In this document: piece by piece, positions 51,301-59,117 of the stretch
How the letters are laid out: every line of letters begins with the position of its first letter
How positions within the stretch are numbered: position 1 is the stretch's first letter
Assembly (NCBI GenBank): GCA_002999035.1
Contig: CP027241.1
Span: 1,119,001 to 1,183,000 of the forward strand
Source: Lachnospiraceae bacterium oral taxon 500
Lineage (GTDB): Bacteria; Bacillota; Clostridia; Lachnospirales; Vallitaleaceae
Direction of reading: 5' to 3'
Length of the DNA stretch: 64,000 bases
Notes under the pieces: model-generated
What the model saw: the letters and a program-made list of their open reading frames with translations, nothing else
What the model was told of the DNA's origin: nothing
Database searches by the model: none
Translations under genes and position numbers: made by a program

Positions 51301-51538
51301 CAATAATGACTTTAGTGTAACGGTTCGGCCGACTGCTGCAGCATCGGACAGAAAAGTCAATATTACGATTAAGAAAGTATACAAAGTTGATGCCAATAAA
51401 CCAGAGGCTGATATCAAAGCAGAAATCTTGGATTGGCTGAACGATTTAACCGTAACTCAGGTTAACTCAGTTGAGGATATGGCTAACAACGTAATGTCCG
51501 GCAACAGCAATGCGCTGGATATCTTGGATGTCAAATAA
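48356..51538 (+). CDS. S-layer-like surface protein with SLH and Ig-like domains
   Basis: A 1060-residue exported protein. A signal peptide (1-23, ending TFAAS) is followed by three SLH-type units (about 30-200; motifs NRAVGLAMVLKALGY, FTDMEKAAWAKGF, FTKGEAAVVMYNAL) that bind cell-wall polymer, then several SbsA-type Ig-like beta domains of about 100 residues (units opening YPTVKSVVYTG, APEAKIVSAD, APEVVSVEVDG, APKIEKVEAVE). Codon use is strongly biased (AAG, GCT, AAC) in the first 1.8 kb, as in very highly expressed genes, and drifts toward ordinary usage later. Strong promoter, ideal SD and a terminator suggest a major S-layer protein. Confidence 0.87.
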   Translation: MKKILAFTLALAMVLSTMTVTFAASKEVEALANLKLLLNTTDAEVNAELNRAVGLAMVLKALGYTQEDANAKAADNKFTDMEKAAWAKGFATLGEELKLTNGVSVEPKLFAPAAKLSKQAFVTFMLRALGYDSNEAWAKAGELAKEAKLVEDATLEDASFTKGEAAVVMYNALMAKVQGDEKGRTLAEKLVADGKMNKELAVANGLVSGEPEKLEVAEVKADNLREAVVTFNGTVDKATAEKVGNYKATGKTFGKAKLMEDNKTVVLTLSGNNAFENNKTIKLTVTGVKNVAGVVMAKQEINFTPKDVEYPTVKSVVYTGPKSLEITFSEPMKSAGKVVLKAGNSTLSATAKVSKGDEKVVEVTMFSTLKDGTEYLVCVGDPKNNDQYAKDYANYPNIYFEGTYAYTADKTAPEAKIVSADQKVVAVEFNKPVTGLTVKHFYHSFAAYTAKKLYKDAELKEALTDKNEAVSKVWVQFYDEKLAKNDRGNALPAGNVQFTIMNEADKVKIQDNWKNNFASTTFDLTIVADREAPEVVSVEVDGEKDIKVTFNEKISNIKRERFTLLDKDGKEIEKGSKMKVSAEDGDKVAKLSLSESYAGKTVTLQIKGIKDASLYENMMADYTTTFEFGDKTWKGLKTVEFKREGSAPENYRFFVYATFGEDMDSSAVNVDNYKFQKGGKTVKVKGSADFFEGKANIVVFELSYDKDKNDGSTDASFVADNGLTAYVDNSVSLLVNNAVKDLAGNTNPNFQQAHPIINWSKTEGAPKIEKVEAVETRKVVVKFDKNLQEISTGSFKIWKNYGATDAVDMTKDASYNWDNAKTLEIYLADDKALPTGQLTPSYKLVYTKTTGTYDVYGRYLEIVAGDVVNENGTITPAPVPKDLADKMAPAVASFKYISGNANTSATSAAFALDGKTGNDNLDGKPIIKVTSNLEDPSPADADGVVIGAVVEGKKEVKVRQTVTVLYTEEVKDASLSITTYTFNNDFSVTVRPTAAASDRKVNITIKKVYKVDANKPEADIKAEILDWLNDLTVTQVNSVEDMANNVMSGNSNALDILDVK

Positions 51539-51580
51539 GCTGAGGTAGCAAGTAAATAAAAATCCTCGTCATGCGGGGTG

Positions 51581-51613
51581 AAAGAAGAGCCGGTTGCCCG
51601 ACTCTTCTTTTTG
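51581..51613 (+). terminator. Rho-independent terminator of the S-layer-like gene
   Basis: AAAGAAGAG (51581-51589) pairs with CTCTTCTTT (51602-51610), followed by TT. Confidence 0.82.
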
Positions 51614-51660
51614 CGAATTTTATGGTTTGCTTGGTGCTATTTTTTATTTAAAATTTCCCC

Positions 51661-51740
51661 TGAAATTCCACAAATTGCGGACGACTTTCAAGTTCTTTTT
51701 TGCTAAAATGGTTGTAGAGAGCAAGATATTTTAGTATAAT
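51661..51740 (+). promoter_or_regulatory. Conserved 5' block of Rpn paralogue 2
   Basis: TGAAATTCCACAAATTGCGG ACGACTTTC, then TTTTTTGCTAAAATGG, TTGTAG (51712-51717), 17 bases, TATAAT (51735-51740). The same block precedes paralogue 3 nearly base for base, and paralogue 1 more loosely. TATAAT directly abuts GAAGGGAG, the SD. Confidence 0.6.
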
Positions 51741-51756
51741 GAAGGGAGAAAGTATA

Positions 51757-52731
51757 GTGGGGTCTAAGAATAAAAAGTATGGAACCGGAACAGCTGCCGG
51801 AAAGTTTGAAGATTGGAAAGAGATTGAAAGCCGCAAAAACGTTGATAATATGCGCTTTACCGTCCGCAATGACTATGCGTTTAAGAAGCTGTTCGGACGG
51901 ACGGAAAACATCATCATCTTGCGGGAGTTCTTATCGGTGGTGCTGGAATTAGGTAAGGAAGAGCTTAAAGATATCGTGATTGAAAATCCGGCGGTGGGGA
52001 ATTATTATGCCGATGAAAAACAGGGGATTTTAGATATTAAGCTAACTTTGCCGAATGGGCAAAAGGTTAATATTGAAATGCAGAATCTGTGGGAGCCGCA
52101 TTATGAAAAACGGACGTATTTTTATTGGGCCAGCCGGTATCTGGAAAAGTTTAAGCCGGGCAAAGCCTATAAATATTTAGCCCGTTGTGTCAGTATTCAT
52201 ATCTTAGGGGAAGAATTTCCGCTGACAGAGGAGCTGCATTCGATTTATCGGGTGATGAATGTCAAAACCTTTCAGCCGTTTTCGGATGATTTGGAGTTTC
52301 ATTTTTTGGACTTGACGAAGTTAAAGTCAAAACAGGATGACAGCGAGTTGGAACAATGGCTGAAGTTTATTGAAACCAATGATAAAGCGGTTCGGGAAGA
52401 ATTAGGGAGGAGGAATGCGGTCATGCAATATGCCAATGAAGTAATGAATCAGTTTTATGCGGATAGGCAAGAACGCTTGAACTATGAAGCCGCCGTTCGC
52501 TATGAGTCTGACCGGGCGACACTGTGGGAAGCAGGCGTAGATAAGGGAATCCTTATTGGCGAAAAGCGTGGCGAAAAACGCGGAGAAAAACGTGGCTTAC
52601 AGCGAGGGCAAAAACAAGGTCATGCGCAGGCTATGCTTCAAACCGCGCGCAATATGAAAGCGAGAAACTTTGATGCCGAGACCATTCGGGAGATTACCGG
52701 TCTTACGGCGGAGCAGATTGCGGAGTTGTAA
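51757..52731 (+). CDS. Rpn-family PD-(D/E)XK nuclease / putative transposase, paralogue 2
   Basis: A 324-residue paralogue of the gene at 6747, nearly identical from NMRFTVRNDYAFKKLFG through the nuclease motif KVNIEMQ to the tail ITGLTAEQIAEL. The tail repeat region reads GEKRGEKRGEKRG then LQRGQKQG, different from the other copies. GTG at 51757 is chosen as start: an ATG at 51739 is part of the TATAAT and lies before the SD AAGGGAG. Compared with paralogue 1 the N-terminus carries a different 30-residue leader. Function as for paralogue 1. Confidence 0.85.
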   Translation: MGSKNKKYGTGTAAGKFEDWKEIESRKNVDNMRFTVRNDYAFKKLFGRTENIIILREFLSVVLELGKEELKDIVIENPAVGNYYADEKQGILDIKLTLPNGQKVNIEMQNLWEPHYEKRTYFYWASRYLEKFKPGKAYKYLARCVSIHILGEEFPLTEELHSIYRVMNVKTFQPFSDDLEFHFLDLTKLKSKQDDSELEQWLKFIETNDKAVREELGRRNAVMQYANEVMNQFYADRQERLNYEAAVRYESDRATLWEAGVDKGILIGEKRGEKRGEKRGLQRGQKQGHAQAMLQTARNMKARNFDAETIREITGLTAEQIAEL

Positions 52732-52919
52732 TGTTTGAAACCAAGGATGCAAAGAATAGAGAAAATACAAAAAAATACAAATCGAATATAGAAGAGCATA
52801 AATCGTTCCGATTGGGAAACCAAGAAGGAATGATTTTTTTCTTTCACTTTACCCGCAATCCTATTGGTCTTAGGTGGGAAAAAATGATGGAATATATAGT
52901 CGAATTGTGATATTATATA

Positions 52920-53071
52920 CTCAACTTTCCCATGTTCGTCAGAACAGTCTTTTTTAGGCTCGTTGCATGGCGGGAACGATAGGCAAATTGCGGAGCAAAT
53001 TGCCGAAAGTGGAGTCCATGCACCCGCTCTCTGAGCGGGATAGAGCCAAAAAAGACTATGGGAAAGTTGAG
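52920..53071 (+). repeat. Dispersed inverted-repeat element, family 1, copy C
   Basis: CTCAACTTTCCCAT (52920-52933) and its inverted copy ATGGGAAAGTTGAG (53058-53071) form perfect ends, with TATA flanks. The second arm pair AGTCTTTTTTAGGCTC / GAGCCAAAAAAGACT lies inside. The interior differs from copies A and B. The 188 bases before it, after paralogue 2, show no gene. Confidence 0.8.
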
Positions 53072-53147
53072 TTATATAGATACAAAACAAATGACTTAAT
53101 AGTTCAGCTGTCATCAATACAGTAAGAGAATGAAAAAGGAGGCGGCT

Positions 53148-53432
53148 ATGGCATCATTACAAGAATTGATTCGACCATCGGCGGATTTGAGAAATCATTA
53201 TAGTGAAATTTCAAGGCAATGCAGAGAAAATAATGAAATCGTGATTATCACGGTCAACGGTAGAGGCGATACTGTGTCTATGGGTTATGAGGAGTATAAA
53301 AGAATGAAGGCGAGGCTGGAGCTTTTAGAGCTTTTGGCAGAAGCGGACAATGATGTGAAAGAAGGAAGGGCAGCACCAATTCAGGAAACATTTGAGGACT
53401 TGCGAAATATTTTACAGGAGGAAAACCTGTGA
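53148..53432 (+). CDS. Antitoxin, Phd/YefM family
   Basis: A 94-residue protein with the Phd/YefM fold pattern: SADLRNHYSEISRQCR near the start, then VIITVNGRGDTVSMGYEEYKR, the family's hallmark strand-turn-helix. Such antitoxins bind operator DNA with the N-terminus and neutralise a RelE/ParE toxin with the C-terminus. ATG at 53148 is used because AAAGGAGG precedes it; an upstream ATG at 53130 overlaps the SD. The end overlaps the toxin start by 4 bases. Confidence 0.9.
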   Translation: MASLQELIRPSADLRNHYSEISRQCRENNEIVIITVNGRGDTVSMGYEEYKRMKARLELLELLAEADNDVKEGRAAPIQETFEDLRNILQEENL

Positions 53433-53746
53433 GGTATCGGATAATCAGAACGGATGTAGCAGATTCTCAAATTAGAAGTATTATTTTGTATGTTGCGGAG
53501 GTTTTTGGTAATCAAGTAGCATTGGAAAAGTTGAAAGAATTAGAAGAAAGTATTTTGGCATTGGCAGAAAATCCGTATTTAGGAACAAGGCCTCAGTATC
53601 CGGTATTAAAAAGACAGGGATACAAAGTATTGATTTTAAAGAAAAATTTGGTTTTTTATAAGGTAAAAGAAGAACAAAAAGAGGTCATAATTTATGCTGT
53701 AATTGATGGAAGGCAAGAGTACCTTCGAATTATTCAGGGACTGTAA
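53429..53746 (+). CDS. Toxin, RelE/ParE superfamily
   Basis: A 105-residue ParE/RelE-type toxin: RYRIIRTDVADSQIRSIILY at the start, then LEESILALAENPYLGTRPQY and LKKNLVFYKV, the usual pattern. The GTG start overlaps the antitoxin stop (GTGA), typical of coupled toxin-antitoxin pairs. Whether it acts on mRNA at the ribosome or on gyrase cannot be told. A terminator follows at 53761. Confidence 0.88.
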   Translation: MRYRIIRTDVADSQIRSIILYVAEVFGNQVALEKLKELEESILALAENPYLGTRPQYPVLKRQGYKVLILKKNLVFYKVKEEQKEVIIYAVIDGRQEYLRIIQGL

Positions 53747-53760
53747 ATAGAAATCAGAGA

Positions 53761-53799
53761 AACGCAAATTCGGCGAAAGTTACCGGGTTTGCGTTTTTT
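53761..53799 (+). terminator. Rho-independent terminator of the toxin-antitoxin operon
   Basis: AACGCAAA (53761-53768) pairs with TTTGCGTT (53788-53795), followed by TTTT. Confidence 0.8.
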
Positions 53800-53852
53800 G
53801 TATGGTATTTACTACCTCTCGAAATCGCCTGATTGCTCGCAAGGCAAACTTC

Positions 53853-53899
53853 GCACATACTTTTGGGGTATTTAAATATGGCCGATTTTGAGTATGTGC
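53853..53899 (+). other. Inverted repeat before Rpn paralogue 3
   Basis: GCACATACT (53853-53861) and AGTATGTGC (53891-53899) are perfect inverted arms 29 bases apart. No run of T follows. Possibly an end of an element or a regulator site. Confidence 0.4.
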
Positions 53900-53933
53900 T
53901 AAAGACGACCCATACCTATGCAGAAAAATTTTT

Positions 53934-54014
53934 CTGAAATTCCACAAATTGCGGACGACTTTCTTTTGAATTTTTGCTAAGATAGTTGTATCGAACAGAA
54001 TATTTTAGTATAAT
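53934..54014 (+). promoter_or_regulatory. Conserved 5' block of Rpn paralogue 3
   Basis: CTGAAATTCCACAAATTGCG GACGACTTTC, then TTGAATTTTTGCTAAGATAG, TTGTAT (53986-53991), 17 bases, TATAAT (54009-54014) touching GAAAGGAG. Nearly the same as the block before paralogue 2. Confidence 0.6.
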
Positions 54015-54030
54015 GAAAGGAGAGAGTGTG

Positions 54031-54996
54031 GTGGGACATAAGAATAAAAAGTATGGCACCGAAGCAGTTGCCCGAAAGTTTGAAACTGGGAAAGAGATTA
54101 AAAGCCGAAAAGACGTTGAGTACCAGAAAGATATCGACAATATGCGTTTTACCGTCCGCAATGATTATGCGTTTAAAAAGCTGTTCGGGAGACAAGAGAA
54201 TATCATCATCCTGCGAGAATTTCTATCGGTGGTGCTGGAATTAGGCAAGGAAGAGCTTAAAGATATCGTGATTGAAAATCCGGCGGTAGGGAATTATTAT
54301 GCCGATGACAAACAGGGGATTTTGGATATTAAGCTAACTTTGCCGAATGGCCAAAAGGTTAATATTGAAATGCAGAACCTGTGGGAGCCGTATTATGAAA
54401 AACGGACTTATTTTTATTGGGCCAGCCGGTATCTGGAAAAGTTTAAGCCGGGCAAAGCCTATAAATATTTAGCCCGTTGTGTCAGTATTCATATCTTAGG
54501 GGAAGAATTTCCGCTGACAGAGGAGCTTCATTCGATTTACCGGGTGATGAATGTAAAAAGTTTTCAGCCGTTTTCGGATGATTTGGAGTTTCATTTTTTG
54601 GATTTGACGAAGTTAAAGCAAGAGGATGACAGCGAGTTGGAACAATGGCTGAAGTTTATTGAAACCAATGATAAAGCTGTTCGGGAAGAATTAGGGAGGA
54701 GGAATGCGGTTATGCAATATGCCAATGAAGTAATGAATCAGTTTTATGCGGATAGGCAAGAACGCTTGAACTATGAAGCCGCTGTTCGCTATGAGTCTGA
54801 CCGGGCGACACTGTGGGAAGCAGGCGTAGATAAGGGAATCCTTATCGGTGAAAAACGCGGTTTGCGGCGCGGGGAACAGCAGGGCCGTCGCAGTGAAAAA
54901 ATCGAAACGGCCCGGAATATGAAAGCGAGAAACTTTGATGCCGAGACCATTCGGGAGATTACCGGTCTTACGGCGGAGCAGATTGCGGAGTTGTAA
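54031..54996 (+). CDS. Rpn-family PD-(D/E)XK nuclease / putative transposase, paralogue 3
   Basis: A 321-residue copy very close to paralogue 2, 1.3 kb downstream of it. Nuclease core and C-terminus match; the tail repeats are contracted to one GEKRG followed by LRRGEQQGRR. GTG at 54031 (or 54028) follows AAAGGAGAG, equivalent to the start used in paralogue 2. The ferritin gene begins 31 bases after its stop. Confidence 0.85.
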   Translation: MGHKNKKYGTEAVARKFETGKEIKSRKDVEYQKDIDNMRFTVRNDYAFKKLFGRQENIIILREFLSVVLELGKEELKDIVIENPAVGNYYADDKQGILDIKLTLPNGQKVNIEMQNLWEPYYEKRTYFYWASRYLEKFKPGKAYKYLARCVSIHILGEEFPLTEELHSIYRVMNVKSFQPFSDDLEFHFLDLTKLKQEDDSELEQWLKFIETNDKAVREELGRRNAVMQYANEVMNQFYADRQERLNYEAAVRYESDRATLWEAGVDKGILIGEKRGLRRGEQQGRRSEKIETARNMKARNFDAETIREITGLTAEQIAEL

Positions 54997-55027
54997 CATA
55001 AATTATTGTGAAAGGAAGGAGTTTAAA

Positions 55028-55540
55028 ATGTTATCAGAAAAAATGGTAAAATTATTAAATGAGCAGGTTAACAAGGAGCTTTACTCGGCATATCTTTATT
55101 TGGATATGGCTAATTTTTATACGAATAAAAATTTAAAGGGTTTTGCTAATTGGTACTATGTACAGGCACAGGAGGAAATGGCACATGCGATGCTGTTTCG
55201 GGCTTATGTGCTGCGGGAAGGATATCCGGTGGAATTAGAGGCGATTGCCAGGCCGGATGTGGCGTTTGCTGAACTGGTCGATCCTTTAAAAGCGGCATAT
55301 CAGCATGAAGTCTATGTGACCGGCACCATTCACAATATTTATGCAGCAGCGCAGGAGGAAAAGGATTACCGGACCATTACTTTTGTTGACTGGTTTGTTA
55401 AAGAGCAGGCGGAAGAAGAGGAAAATGCCAGCGACTTGGTTCAAAGATTTGAATTGTTTGGTCAGGATATGAAAGCCCTGTATTTGCTGGATGCGGAATT
55501 GGCGACCAGAACCTATACCCCGCCGACATTGACGATTTAA
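55028..55540 (+). CDS. Ferritin
   Basis: A 170-residue non-haem ferritin storing iron as a mineral core in a 24-subunit shell. MLSEKMVKLLNEQVNKELYS begins the first helix, with ferroxidase Glu; EEMAHA supplies Glu and His ligands in helix B; EQAEEEENASDLVQ continues helix C. ATG at 55028 follows AAGGAAGGAG. Lies between Rpn paralogue 3 and the YbaK gene, 6 bases before the latter. Confidence 0.93.
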   Translation: MLSEKMVKLLNEQVNKELYSAYLYLDMANFYTNKNLKGFANWYYVQAQEEMAHAMLFRAYVLREGYPVELEAIARPDVAFAELVDPLKAAYQHEVYVTGTIHNIYAAAQEEKDYRTITFVDWFVKEQAEEEENASDLVQRFELFGQDMKALYLLDAELATRTYTPPTLTI

Positions 55541-55546
55541 AGGACG

Positions 55547-56026
55547 ATGGATAAAAATAAAACAAATGCCATGCGGATGCTGGATAAACAAGGAATTGCC
55601 TATGAAGCGTTGACTTATGATGCCAGTGACGGCAATATCGACGGCGTATCGGTGGCGGCTAAGGTTGGCTGGGATCCTGCCCATGTTTATAAAACGTTGG
55701 TGCTGCGGGGGAGTGACAGAAATTATTATGTCGGAGTAATTCCGGTGGCGGCAGAACTGGATTTAAAAAAGGCGGCCAAGGTTTTCGGCGTGAAAAACGT
55801 GGAGCTCATTCCGGTAGCGGATCTTTTGCCGGTGACCGGTTATATTCGGGGCGGCTGTTCGCCGATTGGCATGAAAAAGGATTTTCCGTTGTGTGTTGAC
55901 CGCAGTGCGGAGGAGCTGGATTTTATCCTGGTCAGTGGCGGCCGGATCGGCACGCAGATTAAGCTGGATCCGCGCCGGTTAATGGCATTGCGTCATGCAC
56001 GCAGCGCTGATCTGCTGAAAGCATGA
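55547..56026 (+). CDS. YbaK/EbsC-type Cys-tRNA(Pro) deacylase
   Basis: A 159-residue protein of the YbaK family that hydrolyses mis-acylated Cys-tRNA(Pro) in the cytoplasm. Matching features are KTNAMRMLDKQGIAYE at the start, VYKTLVLRG with the catalytic Lys, and TGYIRGGCSPIGMKK. SD AAAGGACG, 6 bases after the ferritin stop, so the two may be cotranscribed. The 212 bases to pepT contain nothing recognised. Confidence 0.92.
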   Translation: MDKNKTNAMRMLDKQGIAYEALTYDASDGNIDGVSVAAKVGWDPAHVYKTLVLRGSDRNYYVGVIPVAAELDLKKAAKVFGVKNVELIPVADLLPVTGYIRGGCSPIGMKKDFPLCVDRSAEELDFILVSGGRIGTQIKLDPRRLMALRHARSADLLKA

Positions 56027-56238
56027 TTGCAGAGAACAGGCGGGAGAATAGCGGCCGGGTCGGTATGCGGATTGCTTGATTAAGGGTTTGGCATTTTGGG
56101 GCAAGGGCAGAACGGCAAAAATCGAGTTAATGATTTGTTTCGGCGCAAGTAAGCGGATAGGTATGCTTGATACGGCCGGAAGGATTGCCCGAACTCTGAC
56201 CATTATTTTAAGTTTATTAGTAGAAACAGGAGAAAAAC

Positions 56239-57456
56239 ATGGAAAATATTGTCGATAAATTTATTCGCTATGCTAAGATTGAAACGACTTCCGATTTTTA
56301 TTCGGAAGCATCGCCGACAACAGCGGTGCAGTTTGATTTGGCGAAGCAATTAGTTAAGGAATTAACGGAGATGGGTCTGACCGAGATTGAATTGACGGAG
56401 CAGTGCTATGTTTATGCTACGCTGCCGGCCAATACCGACCGTGAACTGCCGGTTATGGGCTTAATTGCGCATATGGATACGGCGCCGGATTGCAGCGGCA
56501 AGGGAGTGTCGCCGCGGATTGTGGAAAATTATGACGGCAAGGTCATTGCCTTAAACTCATCTGTCAGCCTTGATCCGCGGGAATTTCCGGAACTGCTGGA
56601 TTATGTTGGGGAAACGTTGATTGTAACTGACGGCAATACCCTGCTGGGCGCGGATGATAAGGCGGGCGTGGCCGAGATTATGTCGGCGCTGGAATATTTG
56701 ACCGAGCATCCGGAAATTAAGCACGGTAAGATTCGAATTGGCTTTACACCGGACGAGGAAGTCGGTAAGGGCGCGGATCATTTTGATGTGGCTAAGTTTG
56801 GGGCCGATTTTGCTTATACCATGGACGGCGGTGCCAGAGGGGAATTGGAATATGAAAGCTTTCATGCGGCGGATGCTTTTGTCAGGATTGCCGGCAAAAG
56901 TGTTCACCCCGGATCGGCTAAAAATAAGATGATTAATGCTGCAAATGTCGCCTGTGAGTTTCATGCCCTACTGCCGGTGGCCGAGCGGCCGGAGCATACC
57001 GAAGGCCGGGAGGGCTTTTTCATGCTGCACGAGATTCGGGGAGGCATTGAGCAGGCGGAAATGCGCTATTTGATTCGCGACCATTCGCGGGAGCAGTTTG
57101 CGCGGCGCAAAGAAGTGATGCAGCAGGCGGCGGATTATTTAAATCAAAAATACGGCGGCCGGATTCAGTTGGAACTAAAAGACAGCTATTATAATATGCG
57201 GGAGAAGATTGAGCCGGTCATGTGGATTGTCGATTTGGCCAAGGCGGCGATTGAAGCCGAAGGGATGGCGCCGTTGATTCAGCCGATTCGCGGCGGAACG
57301 GACGGTTCCCGTCTTTCTTATATGGGCTTGCCTTGCCCCAATATTTTTGCCGGCGGGCTGAACTTCCACGGCCGGTATGAATATTTGCCGGTTAAATCGC
57401 TGGAAAAGGCCAGGGATGTTATCCTGCGGCTGGTTCAGCTTTTGAACGAGCGTTAA
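56239..57456 (+). CDS. pepT: Peptidase T (tripeptidase, M20B)
   Basis: A 405-residue zinc tripeptide aminopeptidase. Motifs: GLIAHMDTAPD with metal His and Asp, GADDKAGVAEIM, TPDEEVGKGADHFD, and PIRGGTDGSRLSYMGLPCPN near the end, all typical of PepT, as is the length. SD ACAGGAG. Cytoplasmic; releases N-terminal residues from tripeptides. Single gene. Confidence 0.95.
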   Translation: MENIVDKFIRYAKIETTSDFYSEASPTTAVQFDLAKQLVKELTEMGLTEIELTEQCYVYATLPANTDRELPVMGLIAHMDTAPDCSGKGVSPRIVENYDGKVIALNSSVSLDPREFPELLDYVGETLIVTDGNTLLGADDKAGVAEIMSALEYLTEHPEIKHGKIRIGFTPDEEVGKGADHFDVAKFGADFAYTMDGGARGELEYESFHAADAFVRIAGKSVHPGSAKNKMINAANVACEFHALLPVAERPEHTEGREGFFMLHEIRGGIEQAEMRYLIRDHSREQFARRKEVMQQAADYLNQKYGGRIQLELKDSYYNMREKIEPVMWIVDLAKAAIEAEGMAPLIQPIRGGTDGSRLSYMGLPCPNIFAGGLNFHGRYEYLPVKSLEKARDVILRLVQLLNER

Positions 57457-57642
57457 TTCTACTTTTGAATTCAGGAATCGCATTCTGATCAAGCGCGTAA
57501 CTTTTTCTGACCGGAAGGTTTCGCTTTTTTGTCCGAGGGGAATACTTTTTATTTCTGCGGAGAGGAGCGCTCACAAAATTTAGATTTCGGCCGATATAAT
57601 AAAGGAAAATAAGAATAATAAGCATGGAGGAAAGGAAGGATT

Positions 57643-58833
57643 ATGGCAAAAAGATTTTTTACATCCGAATCTGTAACCGAGGGGCATCCCGATAAGATTT
57701 GCGACCAAATCTCGGATGCGGTGCTGGATGCGATTTTAGAGCAGGATCCCAAAGCCCGGGTGGCCTGCGAAACCACCACTACGACCGGAATGGTGTCGGT
57801 GATGGGAGAAATTACAACGGATTGTTATGTGGATATTGCCAAGATTGTTCGCAGGACGGTTAAGGAAATCGGTTATGACCGGGCAGAATATGGTTTTTCC
57901 GGCGATAACTGCGCAGTTATTACCAGCTTAGACGAGCAGTCGCACGATATTGCCATCGGCGTCAATTCTGCGCTGGAAGCCAGGCAGTCGGATGATACAC
58001 AGGAAGAGACGGAAAATATCGGCGCGGGCGATCAGGGCATGATGTTTGGTTTTGCCTGTACCGATACACCGGAACTGATGCCACTGCCGATTGCTTTGGC
58101 GCATCGTCTCAGCAAACAGTTGGCTCAGGTCAGAAAAGAGGGAACGCTGCGTTATTTGAGACCGGACGGTAAAACCCAGGTAACGGTTGAGTATGATGAT
58201 GATAAACCGGTACGGATTGATACGGTAGTCGTCAGTACGCAGCATGACCCGGATGTGACCCAGCAGCAAATCCGGGAGGATATCTTAAAATATGTGGTCA
58301 AACCGATTATTCCGGCGGAGTGGCTGGATGCGGCTACCAAATATTATATTAACCCGACCGGTCGTTTTGTGATTGGCGGACCGGCCGGCGACAGCGGACT
58401 AACGGGCCGCAAGATTATCGTTGATACCTATGGCGGCTATGCCAGTCACGGCGGCGGCGCTTTTTCGGGTAAGGATCCGACGAAGGTTGACCGGTCGGCC
58501 ACTTATGCGGCGCGTTATGTGGCCAAAAATGTGGTGGCAGCCGGTTTGGCGGAGCAGTGTGAACTGGAGTTGGCTTACGCCATCGGCGTAGCCGAACCGG
58601 TTTCGATTTATGTGAATACCAAGGGCACCGGCAAAATAGCCGATGATAAGTTGGTAGAAATCATCCGCCAGGTATTTGATTTGCGCCCGGCGGCGATTAT
58701 TCGGGATTTGAACCTGCGCCGTCCGATTTATCGACAGACAGCGGCCTATGGTCACTTTGGCCGGCCAGAGCTGGATTTGCCGTGGGAGAGAACAGACAAA
58801 GCCGAGCTTTTAAAACAAAAAGCCGGATTGTAA
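57643..58833 (+). CDS. metK: S-adenosylmethionine synthetase
   Basis: A 396-residue enzyme making SAM from methionine and ATP. Hallmarks: [20 protein letters not shown] (residues 5-24), [10 protein letters not shown] near 127, and [16 protein letters not shown] near 273. SD GGAGGAAAGG. The 186-base upstream region has no SAM riboswitch that I can recognise. A terminator-like hairpin follows at 58845. Confidence 0.97.
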   Translation: MAKRFFTSESVTEGHPDKICDQISDAVLDAILEQDPKARVACETTTTTGMVSVMGEITTDCYVDIAKIVRRTVKEIGYDRAEYGFSGDNCAVITSLDEQSHDIAIGVNSALEARQSDDTQEETENIGAGDQGMMFGFACTDTPELMPLPIALAHRLSKQLAQVRKEGTLRYLRPDGKTQVTVEYDDDKPVRIDTVVVSTQHDPDVTQQQIREDILKYVVKPIIPAEWLDAATKYYINPTGRFVIGGPAGDSGLTGRKIIVDTYGGYASHGGGAFSGKDPTKVDRSATYAARYVAKNVVAAGLAEQCELELAYAIGVAEPVSIYVNTKGTGKIADDKLVEIIRQVFDLRPAAIIRDLNLRRPIYRQTAAYGHFGRPELDLPWERTDKAELLKQKAGL

Positions 58834-58844
58834 AGCGAAAAACA

Positions 58845-58877
58845 GATAAGGGAACGTCAGTAGTGGCGTTCCCTATC
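58845..58877 (+). terminator. Terminator-like hairpin after metK
   Basis: GATAAGGGAACG (58845-58856) pairs with CGTTCCCTATC (58867-58877) with one bulge. The following CGTATATTT has few T. Confidence 0.65.
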
Positions 58878-58885
58878 CGTATATT

Positions 58886-59076
58886 TGGAGTGGCAGACTT
58901 TAGGCTGGGTGCTCGCCCGGGCAAAAAGCGAAGCTTTAGAGCGGGGGTGGATATCCGCCCGAGCAGAAGCTGAAGCGCTTCGCTCAGGGGCAGATCGCCC
59001 GTTCGGACAGAAGCCAAAGCTTTCGATCGGGGAGGTCATGCAGAAACAAGCAGCGCTTTGGCAGCAGAAAGTTGAG
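58886..59076 (+). repeat. Dispersed repeat element, family 1, copy D (degenerate left end)
   Basis: The right end GAAAGTTGAG (59067-59076) and three tandem hairpin units (GCCCGGGCAAAAAGCGAAGC; GCCCGAGCAGAAGCTGAAGC; GCCCGTTCGGACAGAAGCC) match copies A and B; the left inverted end was not found. It spans most of the gap between metK and recD2. Confidence 0.6.
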
Positions 59077-59117
59077 TTAGAAATTACCGGCACAGCAGAC
59101 AGGATAGTGGAGAAGTC

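Noticed and set aside
51739-51756. ATG at 51739 as start of Rpn paralogue 2.
   Set aside because: It is part of the TATAAT box and lies upstream of the SD; GTG 51757 matches paralogue 3.
57457-57642. SAM riboswitch upstream of metK.
   Set aside because: The 186 bases lack the recognisable conserved core and a leader terminator.
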